A stretch of DNA of 64,000 bases from Gambelia wislizenii (taxonomy: Eukaryota > Chordata > Lepidosauria > Squamata > Crotaphytidae): NCBI GenBank assembly GCA_030847615.1, contig JAUMIR010000003.1, positions 69,884,001 through 69,948,000 on the forward strand. The letters run 5' to 3'. Each line of letters opens with the position of its first letter. Within the stretch, counting starts at the first letter, position 1. The notes below the pieces were generated by a model, which made no database searches, had not been told where the DNA came from, and saw only the letters and a list, made by a program, of their open reading frames with translations. Positions 52,141-64,000 of this stretch are shown here, one piece after another. A program made the position numbers and the translations under genes.

Positions 52141-54159
52141 GGTGGCGATAGGTGACCCATACATTAAAAATAAACATTTTTTTAAATATTAAAACACAAT
52201 TTAGACTTTACCTCCCTGTTGCTATTAAAACTGTTCCATAGTGTCTACTACCAAAAATGCCCACTGCCACCCAAGTATGCTACCTAGTAACCAAGGCCAA
52301 AACCAAATGTTTTGGTCCCTAGGGGTTGGGCATCCCCTCAATGAAGCAACTGAGCAATCTGCCGCAGCTCCTGGATTTTCTTGGTGGCAGAGTTTATTGA
52401 TGAAGGCTGCATAAGGACAACGATGTAAAATATGCAGTAATCGCACGTTAGATCAGAGGTGAAGAGAGTACACTTTTGGGGTTGAAAGCAGTCCCCAATG
52501 CTGTTTTTTTTAAAAAAACAACCAAAAGTAGAGTGCCAGACACTTCCAGTTCTTTTGTTTAATTTTTCAGGGTGCTCCCCTTTATGTAGCTTCTGTAGTC
52601 CCCAGGGATTCCACTGGACCTGCTAAAATTGGCTTCCCAGACCTGCCAGTCTATTGTTGCTGTCACAGTTCTAGCTTGGGAGATCAATAATATTAACTGC
52701 TATATAAATATGTGTGAATCAGGCTCATGTGTATGTAAGGAACAAGGAGATCTCAGAAAGTTGAATGGACTGCTACTGTTGAATTATTAGTGGAACAGCA
52801 CAGCAGAATGGAAAACTTTTAATTCAGTTAGGCCTCTGGATCCATTGGTTCTACAGCTGGCCAACTTTTATGTGCTACTTGCTGAAAACAAGATACACCC
52901 TCTCTAGCATTTTCTTCAATATTTGGAGCTTCGGTGTAACAGGATGGCATGCACTGGAGTAGAGCTGCAGTTCTCATCCAGCCAATGGATAACATTTGAC
53001 ATCAAGAGGGAAAAGGAAGGCAGTCCTGCCCTCCTGCTTGCTAGGGGCTTCAACAGCTGCTCACTCTCCCTTTCAATAAACAAATAGCCAATACTTGGAA
53101 ATATTCAAATAGATATTCACCCTCTATTGGGTGTCTTCAGCAGACATTTCACTTAATCTTCTGACTCAGTGGTATATGACTCATTGGGCAGAGTAATCCT
53201 GCTGGTGGCCTGAGTGGGTGGAATATCAAAATGCAGAGAAATTGCATTATCCAAAGCCCTGCTGGGCTCATACCACCAGGATCACAGAGGGGTGGTGGTG
53301 GGAGAGGATTTTTTTTTAAATTTCCCTCTCATTGGTTGCAATGGGAAAGAAATTATGTACACCAGCTTCAAGGCTGGTATACCTTTCCTTCAATTCGGTT
53401 TTTGTCTCTGTGTGAGTGAATGGGAAGGCCAGCCTGTTGGAAGCAGAGTACACCAATGCCTGTGCTATGTGCCTACAGGATACAATAGTGGTGGAGATAC
53501 ATAGTTAGGGCTACCTGGATTATCCTTTCTGTATCCTGTTTTTTCCTTGCCTTGACTGATTCTGTAAGGGAAGACTTCGGTTCCTGCCACACTCCATCTC
53601 CCACCTTCTCTTTCTCCCAAACAGGCAAAAGGTAACCATAGCATCCAAGCTTATCTTCCTCTCTAGACGAAGTTCCTATAATAATGTTTTTTTTCCTGTT
53701 TGCTCTAACTCGTCTTTGGTGCTTATTTGAAGCACCAGCCCTCCATGCATAGCTAACAGAAGCCACTTTTAACTCAAACACACTCACAGAATACTACCTT
53801 TTGCCTCTACTAGCTTCGAAGCAAGTGCCAATAGAGCTGTTTTAAGCTATAAAGACAGAATCCACTTGAATTCTAACTAAAATCTGCCAATAAATGTGGA
53901 AAATAAAACAATGGGTCTACAAATGGAAAATGCTCAATATACATTCCAGTCCCCCAAAAAGGGGACAGAAGGAATTGTAATAACCACAAGACCACTGTAT
54001 GCATCTTCCAAAGTGGTGCTCAAGATTTTACAACAAAGATTTCTATGATGTATAGCACAAGAAACACCAGGCATCTGAAATGGATTCAAAAAAGGAAGAG
54101 GCACTAGGGAACCTATTGTGAACATAGATTAGCTAATTGAGCATACCTTATTGAATGCC
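52141..54159. other. Intergenic, no gene seen
   Basis: No repeat family recognised. The minus strand at 52320-52400 reads SSINSATKKIQELRQIAQL followed by a stop, which looks more protein-like than its surroundings, but I cannot link it to a family. Confidence 0.4.
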
Positions 54160-54592
54160 AAAGTCAGAATTACCAATGCCATAGAATTACCAATGCTATG
54201 TATGGATGTGAAAGAAAGCTGTAAGGGAAAAAAATCAGCTCATCTGAAATGTGGTGCTGAAGGAGAATTCTGTGGATATCCTGGACTGACAAAATGACAA
54301 ATGGGTTCAGGAGCCTGAACACTCACTCGAAGCAAACATGACTAGACTGAAGTTGGTGTATTTTGAGCATATGGTGAGATGGCGTAACTCACTGGAAAAT
54401 ATAAAGCTTGGCAAAATTAAAGGCAATAGGAAAAGATGAAGACCACATTATACATGAATTGATTCAATAAAGGAAGCCACAGCACTGAGTCTGCAAGACT
54501 TGATCAGGGCTGATAATAACAGAGTTTCTTGCAGGTCGCTCATTGAAAGTATCACTATAAATAAAAGTTGACTTGACAACACATAACAAGGA
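54160..54592 (+). mobile_element. Bov-B/RTE-type LINE 3' end, decayed
   Basis: The ordered segments CCAATGCTATGTATGGATGTGAAAG, TCTGAAATGTGGTGCTGAAGGAG, GGATATCCTGGACTGAC, GACTAGACTGAAGTTG, GGCAATAGGAAAAGA, ATTCAATAAAGGAAGCCACAGC and TTGACTTGACAACAC are those of the Bov-B ORF2 end and 3' UTR. Many stops and indels mark an old copy. Its tail is the partner of the SINE tails in this window. Confidence 0.8.
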
Positions 54593-55529
54593 GGAGGAGG
54601 AAGAGGAGCAGCAGCAGCAGCATTGAAACATCACCATTCAGGAGGCAAAAGTACCTAAGTTCAGGGTGCTAGCTCTAGAAGGCAGCATAGTCCAATAAAC
54701 TGAGAGCTGAAGATCTCACTGAACTAGGAAATCCTAAAGACAGAGGCATGATGTAAACAAAAACACATTATAACCCACGCTGAGAAGAAGAAAACTAAAT
54801 TGTGATAGGCAAATACAGTCACATTCAGGTAGGATTATTTTTTTATTTATTTGGAGAATTTTTTATGAGACACAGTAGCACTCAGAGCAATTTGTTCCAG
54901 TTTACAACTCAGTATAAAAACTTAGAAAGACTTAGACTTCCACTACTGTCTGGATTTTATTCCAGGCTTGACAAACAGAAATGCTCTTTCTCCTCCCAGC
55001 CCAGAATGAACCTTTGTGTTTGTTGAATTTCATTCTGCTGTTCTGCACCCCATTATCAAGTTTATTAAACTTACTTTGAATTATAATCTCCCTTTGAGTT
55101 ATTTGCAGTTATCAATCTTGAATATTTCTAATGCATGTCATTAGCAAAACTATGAGTAGCACTAGATGTAGACCCACCTTTGCAAACATACAGTATTAAG
55201 CCTTTCTGCCATCCATTGTTAACAATGATCAATAGGCCAGCAGACCTGTCCATGACTTCACGATTGTTAGTAAAAGTGTTAGTCAAATGCAGACATTGGG
55301 CTCCTCCAGATGGGACCAATGTGTCAACAGTTTGCTGCATTTGCTGCTGCAAAGTTCGCAAGGCTTTAAAAAAAAAAATATCCAAGCAATATTCTTATTG
55401 TCCCAGACCATTTCTGACAAATCTCTGCCCCAGCTGCAACTTTTTACTCTCACCCTTGAATGTGGGTTTTTAAAAAGACATATCAATTCCAAGGGACATG
55501 TGGTACATACCAGGTTTTTGCAGGGCACT

Positions 55530-55627
55530 AACCACCTCTGAATATTCCTTGCCTAAGAAAATCCTGTGAAATTCATGGGGTCGCCATAAGTCGACAGGTG
55601 GCTTGAAGGCATGCACACACACACACA
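55530..55627 (+). mobile_element. Tail-only fragment of the 5S/Sauria SINE
   Basis: TTCCTTGCCTAAGAAAATCCTGTGAAATTC and then GGGGTCGCCATAAGTCGACAGG (shared core) with GGCTTGAAGGCA and a (CA)n end match the other SINE tails. Confidence 0.75.
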
Positions 55628-56584
55628 TGACCCTAATGATGTGTGTGGTGATGTGGACTAGAAAGGTAAAAGTATGGGGATTCTTTAATCTTCTTCTTCT
55701 CTTCTCCGTCCCTCCCTCATTCTTTTTTAAAGAAAGTTATAGCACCATACTGTGTCAGTGCATTAATGAAATGATGCTTTGGCACTACAGCAGTAGAACT
55801 CTAAAAAAAAGAAGAAGAATTCTAAAAATTGAGAGAGGAGAAAAAATGCCCTTCAAACCATAGGATCACACCCCTGATATTAGAAGAGCCTTAATGCAAA
55901 TCCAATAAATTGCTATAACCGATAATAAACGGTCCAGGAAAAGAATGTAGCTATTGGGTGGGGGATGACTGTCTCCCCAGGTGAAATTTTCTTTCAGTGA
56001 AACCTTTTTTTATAATGACCAATGGCTCATCTCTTCTGCCCGGACCCCATCTTTTTTTTTTTGTACCTAGCCAATGAAAATTGTCTTGCTACACCCCTTG
56101 TACTGACATAGAACAAGTGGATATAGAGGTGACAACAACTGGCAAAACCCAAGGAGTTGTGTTGCAAGGGCTCGCACTTTTTTTAGACCAATATCAAAAA
56201 GTAACTCAGCTATTGTACTAAAATAACACCCATTCTCAGATGCTGTAAATGCATGCTGATTTAATATACCTAAACTAAGATTGTGACATGCTAGCTACAG
56301 TTACCCTTAAGATCAATTAAAATAATTATTTATGAACTACATTTAATATGATCCTACCCATTTACCTACATATGCAAATGCAACTTACAGTAAAAGGTTC
56401 ATGGGGACAAGGTGGTAACAGTGGCTACAAATAACCTTAAGGTTTAGCTAATCACAACTATCTCTTCATGTCACTAAGTTCTTCAGTGCATCAATAACTT
56501 TAGATCCTTTAATATATGTGAACTAGTTGGACGTGGTGTACCATAAGCCGTTAAAAAACTCCCCCCAAAACACCCAGTAGATCT

Positions 56585-56722
56585 CATGCCCGGTTACCTG
56601 GGTTCTGTTGCAGCAGTGGCAGCAGCATCCCACTGCCGCCACTGCCAATTGATTGCCTGGGTCCTGTTGCAGTGGCATCAACGGTGTCCTGCCCCCACCA
56701 CCAGTTGACTGCCTGGGTCCCA
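56585..56722 (+). repeat. Imperfect triplicated unit CTGCCTGGGTCC
   Basis: ACCTGGGTTCTGTTGCAG, GCCTGGGTCCTGTTGCAG and GCCTGGGTCCCATCGCGG recur about 60 bp apart, with CCACTGCCA/CCACCACCA spacers and TTGATTGCC/TTGACTGCC links. Confidence 0.7.
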
Positions 56723-57717
56723 TCGCGGCAAAAATAGAAATGATATTACTGTGTAGACTTAAATCGTAAGTGGGAATTGTGCAGCCTTGAGACACTGGTG
56801 AACTGGAAAGGCCTGTAGCCTTAGTAACTATAGCCAGCACTGAGCAAATTGTTTGGTCGCTCAACGTATGCAGATTGGCAATGAGTGGCAGGAGTGGATT
56901 GTGAGGTGGAGAGGCAATTTGCATGTGTGTGGTGAGTTGCATGTGGGTGGTGATTGGCTGAGGGAGTGACAGGAACAGCCAATCAGCACACTGAAAGCGG
57001 CAACATAACTAAACCCATTGTACATAGCCAAGAGGCAACACACCTACATACCCAAGGCCATTATATATATCAATGTATTGGAGGCTGCAATCCTATTTTA
57101 CGCACAGGTGTTTGGGAGCAAGTCCCATTAAGAAACGAACTGTAATACTATATAAACATAGTTGCTGGTTGACCAAGTGAAAATACATACGGACTGCAAA
57201 AAATCTATGCATTTACAGGGCTTATGAGGTTTCTCTTAATTCTCTGTTATTAATCTAGCTGTATCTATTATCTGTCCAGCTTTGATCCCCTACTATGTTC
57301 CCATAATCTCAAAGAATCAAACATTTGTCTCCAAGGAAATCTGGAAAGGCTAAGGCTCCACATCACATAAAACATCTTATGTGAATTTAAGATAGATAAC
57401 CTGAATTAAAGAGAGTTGGATGTGCACTCTCCTTGCTCAGTCTATGAGCTGCCCCAACTTGAATTAAGTTTGGATCAGATCAGCACAGAATATGATTTTA
57501 TGATATATTAATGTTTAAAAAGATCTTTTTTAAAAGTAAACTCACAATTACCTTGAGAAGAAGAAATTATAAAGGCTAGTTTTAGCTGATAGTGTCTGTC
57601 ACATTATCCTTTCCAAAATTACAAATTCTGCCAAGGGGGGGGAAAAAAACAATTTCAGTGTCAGTTTTGGGTCAGTTATCAACTATATGTATTCGCCTAC
57701 ATTGACATAAAATAGGG

Positions 57718-57832
57718 ACAGGGAATCTGTGCCCCCACAGATGTTGATGGACTGCTGTTCCCATCACTCTGACCATCAGCTATGCTGGATGGGGCTGATG
57801 GGTATTGGGAGGGCCATGTTTTCCCCACAACT
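57718..57832. mobile_element. hAT-like MITE fragment
   Basis: GGGAATCTGTGCCCCCACAG faces GGCCATGTTTTCCCC. TTCCCATCACTCTGACCATCAGC faces GCTGATGGGTATTGGGA. Confidence 0.6.
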
Positions 57833-57917
57833 GCCCAGAATCCAAAGCCTAGGTAAATCTAACAACAAACTAAGAAAAGGTAGTGACTGAGCAAGCACCA
57901 ATGGCAGTTAAAAAAAG

Positions 57918-59024
57918 AAGCACATAATTTATTATAACAAGACAGTTATTCTCAGATTTCCAGATCAGAATGATTAATTGGAGTGACCAACAGAAAGAAG
58001 TATATATCAATATGGCAGGCTGCATTTCACAGCTAGAATTAATGTAGTATGCAAGATATTTATGCTGAGCAGGAGTGTGCGTCATTTAGTACAGAAATTG
58101 TCCAGAGCAATAAAAAATAGATACACAAGTAAGAATCCCACATTGCTTAGAGAAGCACATCTCCCAAAAAAATGGCCACAGCATGGAAACGTTACTGGGG
58201 AATTTGGGGTTCAAAAAATAACATTTCCATAGTCTGCAAATTGGTCACTAAAATCACCCATCAAATTTAGCCACTATAATCTCAAATTAGCACTAAGAAA
58301 CTTCTTGTTATGATTTGGAGATGGCTTACTTTACTTTTGGCCCCTTTCAAACATTGGCCACAATCCAAAACAGTTAAGCCGTAAATGATATCAATGGACT
58401 TCAACCCACTTAGTTCTGCAAGACTGGCTGCCTTTGTTCAAGGAAGTTGTCCACTTAAGCGAAATGACCATTCTATTCATAATGCACTTTGCACTGGAAT
58501 CTCACAAACCTCAGCTGTGGCAACTTTCTGGAAGGAACAGTGAGCAGTTTTAGAAATTGCAGATGTTCCTAGCCATTAGTTCTGTAAGAAACTTGTTCAT
58601 ACCTTCTCCAATCAATAGAGGTGGGATCTGGAAACAACATATGAACCTATCCTTAACTTCATTGGCCTTGAATGTGATAATGTGTTATGTTTAGCAATGT
58701 AGAGTTGACGCAGTGTTTTGTGTTGAGTATATATGTCTATTAGAGGGCCTTCATTTTACTCCTCAGTGACTTGACAGCTTTAAAACCCTGTCATCCCATG
58801 TTCGTCATTAACGCTACTGTTGTGGCTAGAGTTATTCACTCTAACGTGGGGACAATCTGATTCAACCCAAGAAGGGCTGTAGTGGGAAGACAATAATAGC
58901 TGTAAAGTCAGAATAAGAACATAAAGGTAAAAGGAAGTATAAAAATGCGATCTTAAAAAGAAAGTCTTTTCCTTTTCTAAATGTGTGACTAAACACAGGT
59001 ACAGCCAGATTCCATCTTCTCATG
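57918..59024 (-). other. KLHL30: Probable KLHL30 3' UTR
   Basis: Transposon-free stretch after the stop. The first clear minus-strand AATAAA is at 57918-57923. End point inferred, not shown. Confidence 0.35.
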
Positions 59025-59273
59025 TTACAACTGGTTTCCCAGAAAAGGTTCTCTCCATTTTGAAATATCCATGAAGATAGAAGAGGAACTATGGTAGAGC
59101 CATAAACATGGGAGGGCCCCTTCCTTTGTCCAGACATCTTTGGTACAGTCATATGTTTCCATCTCCACCTGATAGTCACCATCCATACCTTTCCAATAGC
59201 CCCCAGTGACAAAAAGTTTCCCTCCAAGAGGTACCATGCCACCATTTTCATGGAGCGAGTGAAGTTGCTGCAC
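59025..59273 (-). CDS. KLHL30: KLHL30 terminal coding exon
   Basis: 82 codons and [15 protein letters not shown] to REPFLGNQL. Acceptor is TTGGCAG. Codes for the last kelch blade. The final 10 residues are not conserved with mammals. Confidence 0.94.
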   Translation of the reverse strand: MQQLHSLHENGGMVPLGGKLFVTGGYWKGMDGDYQVEMETYDCTKDVWTKEGALPCLWLYHSSSSIFMDISKWREPFLGNQL

Positions 59274-62200
59274 CTGCCAACAAAGAAATGACATAATTCA
59301 TGTTTAGAGTACATATTAGGAGGCATGCCGTAAGAAGCCACAATAGGTTTTATCCACAGAAGAGGCACCAGATCCTGTCTGATCTTGGAAGCTAAGCAAG
59401 GTCAGCCCTGGTTAGTACTTGGATGGAAGACTGCCAATGAACGCCAGGTGCTATGGGCTATATTTCAGAAGAAGAAACAGGCAAAACCACTCTCAGTGTC
59501 TCTTGCCCAAGAAAACCCTATGAAATTCGTGGGATTGCCTTAAATTGACAGGCAGCTTGAAGGCACATGTACACACCCACACAGCCACATGTCTCTATTT
59601 GGTGGATGGGACTCTCATTTGCTGGCTGGAAAATAAAAGATAATGCCTTCTAGTGGTTGAAAAGTATACTGTGAATTAATATAATCAAGCTTCTTGGGTC
59701 CCTCTGGCTCCATTGTTAAAAAGATTTTGAAGCAGCTGGAGCAATTAACCTTAAGTAATTTATCTATCTATCTATGAAGAAGTTCCTTTCCCTATATATG
59801 TCTATCTAAAGATGGAGATCTGCTGGAGTGGCCCTCCTCTGTCTTCTACCAATAGGAGCAATAAATTGCATGAAGACATGGGAAAGGGGCTTTTCTGTTA
59901 TGGCACTCAATTTGTGGAATGCTCTCCTTTCACAAATCTGAGTGGCACCAATGTTAGTTTCTTTTTGGCACCAAGTCAAAACATGACTGTATTTAAAGCC
60001 TCTGGGACCCAATTTACTTTTCCCAAAATGTACCTGAGATGTTGTTCTAGTTTGAATTTGATTTATGGCATCTGTGCAAAAAAGATCAGCTTGTAGTCCC
60101 TTTGAACTGCTAACATTTTAAAAATACCCTACTCCTTTATTTCTCCACCTCCCTCTCTACTGGGTATATTGTACAGTGGTAACCAGGTCTGAGTTATGTA
60201 TGCTTGTCCGAACTCCTGTTTTCTCCTCCTGGAGAAACAATAAAGATAGCAATGGGTGAAGTTGTGCATGAATAGACATTGGATATAAGCAGAGAAGCTG
60301 CTTGATGATAACGTGGTACATTGGGAACCTTAAAGAGGCTGCTGGTAAAGTATTATGAATGGACTGATAGAAACCAACAGCACTAACTATTATTCATCAG
60401 TCTAGGGAAATGAAGAGGTTGGCAGAGTATCCTCTGCACCTGTCCTGGAGACTGGAGTGGGTGCGACAAGGTCAGCTGAGCACTGACACTATGTGAACAG
60501 CTGCAGCAGGATTTCAGAATGATGCTGCGTAAACCAACCTTCCAACACCATTACACACTTCTCTACTGAAGCCAACAGGACAAGGGAACAGGGCCATGCT
60601 GTGCTTCTGTCTAGGATACCCTCAATCAAGGAATGGGCTTCACGCCTTTCTGGAATACTGACGTAGTCTGTATATCAAACCACAGCATCTGTTTTGGTGA
60701 CACTTCCATCAAGGCATTGTTCACCTATGACCTTTTGTTACATTTTCTAAGAAAGTGTGTTTGTTTGTTGTTTGTTTGTTTGATTTAAAAAAAACTATGT
60801 AAGAGGGGACAACAAGGAGGCCTAACTACTTAGATGTTGGTTTGGATGTTTAGGTTTTAATTTAATTGTGCTGATGCTACATTTTTATTTGGATTTTATG
60901 ATTGGTAGACATCTTGAGCACCTTTGTGGGTACAAACTTCTCAACAAGCCTACAGACCATGGGAATGTGTAGCCACTTCCATGTTTACTACTGTCACACA
61001 TACCCATATAACCCCACCCATCTACCCTTTCTTTGACAACATCTCATTGTAGTTACAACTGTCAATGCCCTCCACTTACCTTTAAAGCCCGGCAGTGCCC
61101 TGACCAAAGCATTTCTAAGGTTCTGGAGATCAGGCTACTAGGAGATAATGTCCATACACACTCCCAGTCTTGAGGTGCCTTGTGAACTGGCAGCTGGAGA
61201 GGACTCCACAGGGTCCTGCCACAACTGCTTGCCCCAAGGCAGCCCATGATTGGGAGAGCACTGCAGATGTCATTTCCCAGTGCCCTAATCTCCAGGCTGC
61301 CAAGCGGAAAAGGTAGGTTTTTGGGGTCGTGTTTGGTTGTTCGTGACCTTAAATATGAATCCCCAGCAATTATGATATCCTAAGTCCAGCTTATGATATC
61401 ATAACTGCTGAATAGGACGCAAGCTTATGTATTGGGTTTTTTATACAAAACAGACTACTTTTTTGTTAAATGTGCAAAAGAAAGATGTGGTCATCTACAA
61501 AAATGTAGCTATGGTCTCAATTGAAAAAAAAGTAAAAATAAAATGAAGTTGGGGGTATTTTTGTTTGTTCTTCATATTTTTACTCTGCCCTTTCTGCAAG
61601 GAACATGACAGCATACATCATGTCTACCTTCCATTTTACCATTATTTTAATTTGATTTAATATTTCTTCTTATAGTATTTTAAAGTTGTATGTAACCCAA
61701 CTCCACCTGAAGAAAGGCAAGAAAAAATAAACAAGGTTGACCTCCACAACATAATTCCATGGTAGATTAAACTGAGAGCAACCAGCTCATGATTAGTCAG
61801 TGAGTTTTGTGGCTTGAGTGGACATTAGGAAGCATGGCAGGGGGTTGGACTGGATGGCCCTTGTGGTCTTTTCCAACTCTATGATTCTATGATTTGAACC
61901 CAGGTCTTCAGAGTCCAAGTCTAATCCTATCTCACTCTATTTTTTGTTAATAAGGCCAGTTCCCACTTACCCACCTTCTGCCATATGTTAGCATCTGGAT
62001 CATACACATAGACTTTCTTTGTGTTATCACCAATAAGGTAGATCACTCCATGCAAGGAGGCACAGCGGGGACCAGACAGGTACTTTGGGAGGAAGGGTGA
62101 TGCAATTACACTCCAGACATCTACAAACAAACAAAATATCTGTCTTCATTAAAAATCTTCAACATTCTTAAACAAAGATAATGTTTTTGCTTGGTAAAAA

Positions 62201-64000
62201 GATCTCTTAGGAGAATGATGGATTAATATCAGAAAATAGTTAATGGGCAAGAAATGAAGCAGGACTGAAACAGGGGGTTGCAGAGAAGGTTCATAGTGCT
62301 TGGGTCTTGTTATATCATTTACTCAAGCAAACCTGATTAGTCCTGTTGATGTCAATATATATTAAGGTTCTCAGGTCCTGGCTCTTACTCTCATGGCCTG
62401 AATGCATTTCTCTAGTACTCAGAGCAAAAGAAGGAATCTCAGGGGGAAAGTGCTGCCTTGAAAATGTGTGTGTATTCCTCATTTGTCTGATGGCATTTTA
62501 AAAATTGAATACTCTGTTCAACTGTGGTTGATGCTTAAAGCATCATGCTTAATGATATAATTAGAGGACTGCCCCTTGTAACATCATCCCCATTACATCT
62601 CCAGGGCTCCCTTCTGTGACATCACAAGTGGTTATCCCTAGGTCACAGGCTTTGGCCCATGAATCTCAGGACTTGGGACAGTCCTGACCAGACAACCCTA
62701 ATATATAAAACCAATGTCAGTGAAACAGAGGGCTACCCTGTATTTTCAGCCTAATACATTGATCTAATTTATTCACATAACCCCCATAGCCATTATTGCC
62801 TTGGTCACAGTTCTGTATCTAGACTAACAAAGATTAAAACTAACATAGATTAAAACTAAACATAGCTAAAAGAAATCATAATAGCAACAACAACAAAAAC
62901 CACTAAAACAAACCCAACTCAACAACCCCTACCATACTAAAAAGAGCACGGAATTAAACATTTAAACTTTCTGCCCAGAAAGATTTTTTATTTCAAAATC
63001 TTCCCTGGCCCCACATGTTGGGGAGGTTAAAAAAAAAAAAAGCAGATAAGTTGACTCCATTTCAGAGAATTCTGGACTGTCATCACGTTTTGGAATGTTA
63101 CCTGGGGCCCTTTCTCACTACATAATAATAGTGCCATGATAACACTTTAACTGCCATGGTTCCATCTTTGGAATGGAAGTTTGGAGAGGGATATTTAGAA
63201 TCCTCAGCCATAATTCTAGTGCAGCCATGGCAGTTAAAGTGGAATATAGCACTATAACTTTGTAGTGTGAAATGCCTCCTACTGAGATGAGCAGGGACTG
63301 GAGGGAACCCACATGGCATGCCGATCAGCACACATTCCCGTAAGATAACATCATAGGTGATAAAAAATGGAAAGTGCTGAACTTGCTTATCATATTGTGC
63401 ATTCATGTCCCATGATTATTATCTGAGGACTCTCTCAGGTGAACTAAACCTGAGTCACATTGCACCTAATACCTTTATCAGTTTCAAAGTGCACACTGAT
63501 ACTGAATATCAAGTCCGAACTTGAAAGAAAATTTCCAAGGTGCTAAACTATACCCCTAGAATAGAATCAACACTTTGGACAGCTCATCCAAAATTTGAAC
63601 TAAAACTCAGAAAACCTTAATAACTTATTGGCATCAGACCACCAGCCATTCCTGATCATGACAAGCATTTCCCAAGTCTTATGTATTCCTCAGTGGATGT
63701 GTGGGGGAAAGTCATGGGCTTCAGTTTCAAAACAAATGATGACAAAAACATAAGGGGCATAGAAACAGATCAAAGAGTCTGTTGCAAAACAAAAACAAAA
63801 AAAGATTTGACCATTTAGTGGCCCCAAGTTGTAGGTACTTTGGAAAAGGCCTTCTCTGTTCCTTCTTACCAATGGCAGGATTGTAACACTGCAGGGTCAA
63901 GGCATTGTATTTGACAGCACAAGAACCAATCAGGTACAGCTTGCCAAGACATCCAGCTACGGCAAAGTTGCTGACATACTTCAGGGCAGGAGTGACAAAA
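59025..64000 (-). CDS. KLHL30: KLHL30, BTB-kelch protein, last three coding exons (partial)
   Basis: Complement of 63870->64000, 61975-62120, 59025-59273; 174 C-terminal residues, the rest (BTB, BACK, first kelch blades) lies beyond the right edge. Visible text: [20 protein letters not shown] and LQCYNPA; then [40 protein letters not shown] and WQK; then [42 protein letters not shown] and [17 protein letters not shown]. These are kelch repeats with the usual hydrophobic-GG-Y-W spacing, and the order matches KLHL30 as I remember it. Family role: substrate adaptor for CUL3 ubiquitin ligase, inferred for this member, which is best known from muscle. It follows ERFE in the same orientation, as in human. 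Confidence 0.93.
59362..59582 (+). mobile_element. 5S-rRNA-derived SINE, 3' of KLHL30 last intron
   Basis: It begins inside 5S (GGCACCAGATCCTGTCTGATCTTGG), retains AAGCTAAGCAAGGTCAG and TTGGATGGAAGAC, then has the same tail as 31783-31905 ending GCTTGAAGGCACATGTACAC. The first about 20 bases of 5S are missing. Confidence 0.85.
59583..61829 (-). other. KLHL30: KLHL30 last intron, mostly unique
   Basis: (ATCT)n at 59759-59775 and a GTTTGTTT run at 60760-60782. No further exon between the two terminal ones. Confidence 0.55.
61830..61895 (+). mobile_element. CR1 LINE 3' tail, KLHL30 last intron
   Basis: GCATGGCAGGGGGTTGGACT, GGATGGCCCTTGTGGTCT and CTATGATTCTATGA are the terminal 65 bp of the CR1 3' UTR. 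Confidence 0.85.
61975..62120 (-). CDS. KLHL30: KLHL30 penultimate coding exon
   Basis: 146 nt, D(split)[17 protein letters not shown] to WQK. Acceptor is TTTGTAG. Donor AAG|GTGGGT is preferred over the GTAAGT four bases on because it joins in frame to [11 protein letters not shown]. Confidence 0.93.
63108..63275. mobile_element. Palindromic MITE (CACTTTAACTGC family), KLHL30 intron
   Basis: TTTCTCACTACATAATAATAGTG faces TATAACTTTGTAGTGTGAAA. ACTTTAACTGCCATGG faces CCATGGCAGTTAAAGT. Confidence 0.8.
63870..64000 (-). CDS. KLHL30: KLHL30 antepenultimate exon, cut by the window edge
   Basis: 43 complete codons in the window, from [17 protein letters not shown] to YNPAI plus one base. Donor is ATTG|GTAAGA. 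Confidence 0.93.

Noticed and set aside
52320..52446. Possible small pseudogene (SSINSATKKIQELRQIAQL on the minus strand)
   Set aside because: Only about 20 codons look protein-like, and I could not link them to any family or find neighbouring exons.
58862..59368. 168-codon minus-strand protein
   Set aside because: A shadow frame across the KLHL30 last exon and its intron. The real frame is [12 protein letters not shown] to GNQL.
1..64000. CRISPR arrays, operons, riboswitches, phage or bacterial elements
   Set aside because: The DNA is plainly vertebrate, and no such pattern was seen.

Overview
This is a vertebrate nuclear window, most likely from a squamate reptile (lizard or snake). The protein-coding genes have interrupted exons with GT-AG splice sites. 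The repeats are CR1 LINE 3' ends with ATTCTATG tails, a decayed Bov-B/RTE-type LINE 3' end, tRNA-derived SINEs with Bov-B-like tails, 5S-rRNA-derived SINEs, and many short palindromic hAT-like and Tigger-like non-autonomous DNA transposons. The squamate call is inferred from this repeat mix and from protein divergence. I cannot name a species.

Three genes are supported, in the order ILKAP (+), ERFE (-), KLHL30 (-). As I recall, this is the same neighbourhood and relative orientation as human chromosome 2q37. ILKAP (9056-24113) is complete: 12 coding exons giving 392 aa with all PP2C metal-site motifs. ERFE/FAM132B/CTRP15 (41254 down to 30023) is complete: 8 coding exons giving 330 aa with a signal peptide, a very short collagen stretch and a C1q/TNF-like domain. 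KLHL30 enters from the right edge. Only its last three coding exons (>64000 down to 59025, 174 aa of kelch propeller) are inside the window.

Layout: 1-8800 is gene-free flank with DNA-transposon fragments and one LINE fragment. 8820-9500 is the CpG-rich ILKAP promoter. 9056-24290 is ILKAP, whose introns carry a 136-bp minisatellite, a 357-bp perfect-looking palindrome and two inverted copies of one Tigger-like MITE. 24290-30022 is the tail-to-tail interval between ILKAP and ERFE, with a CR1 fragment and probably the ERFE 3' UTR. 30023-41254 is ERFE, with a 5S-derived SINE and a Penelope-like inverted repeat in its introns. 41255-41450 is the ERFE 5' flank, with two identical STAT-type sites. 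41450-58860 is a repeat-rich intergenic block (a 1.4-kb foldback element, other MITEs, a LINE RT fragment, a Bov-B 3' end). 59025-64000 is the KLHL30 3' end.

The three products do not form one pathway. ILKAP is an intracellular phosphatase, ERFE is a secreted erythroid/muscle hormone that lowers hepcidin, and KLHL30 is a probable CUL3 adaptor. The most notable regulatory observation is the tandem TTCCTGGAA pair just upstream of the ERFE start codon, which fits known EPO-JAK2-STAT5 control of this gene. I saw no convincing new multi-gene system.
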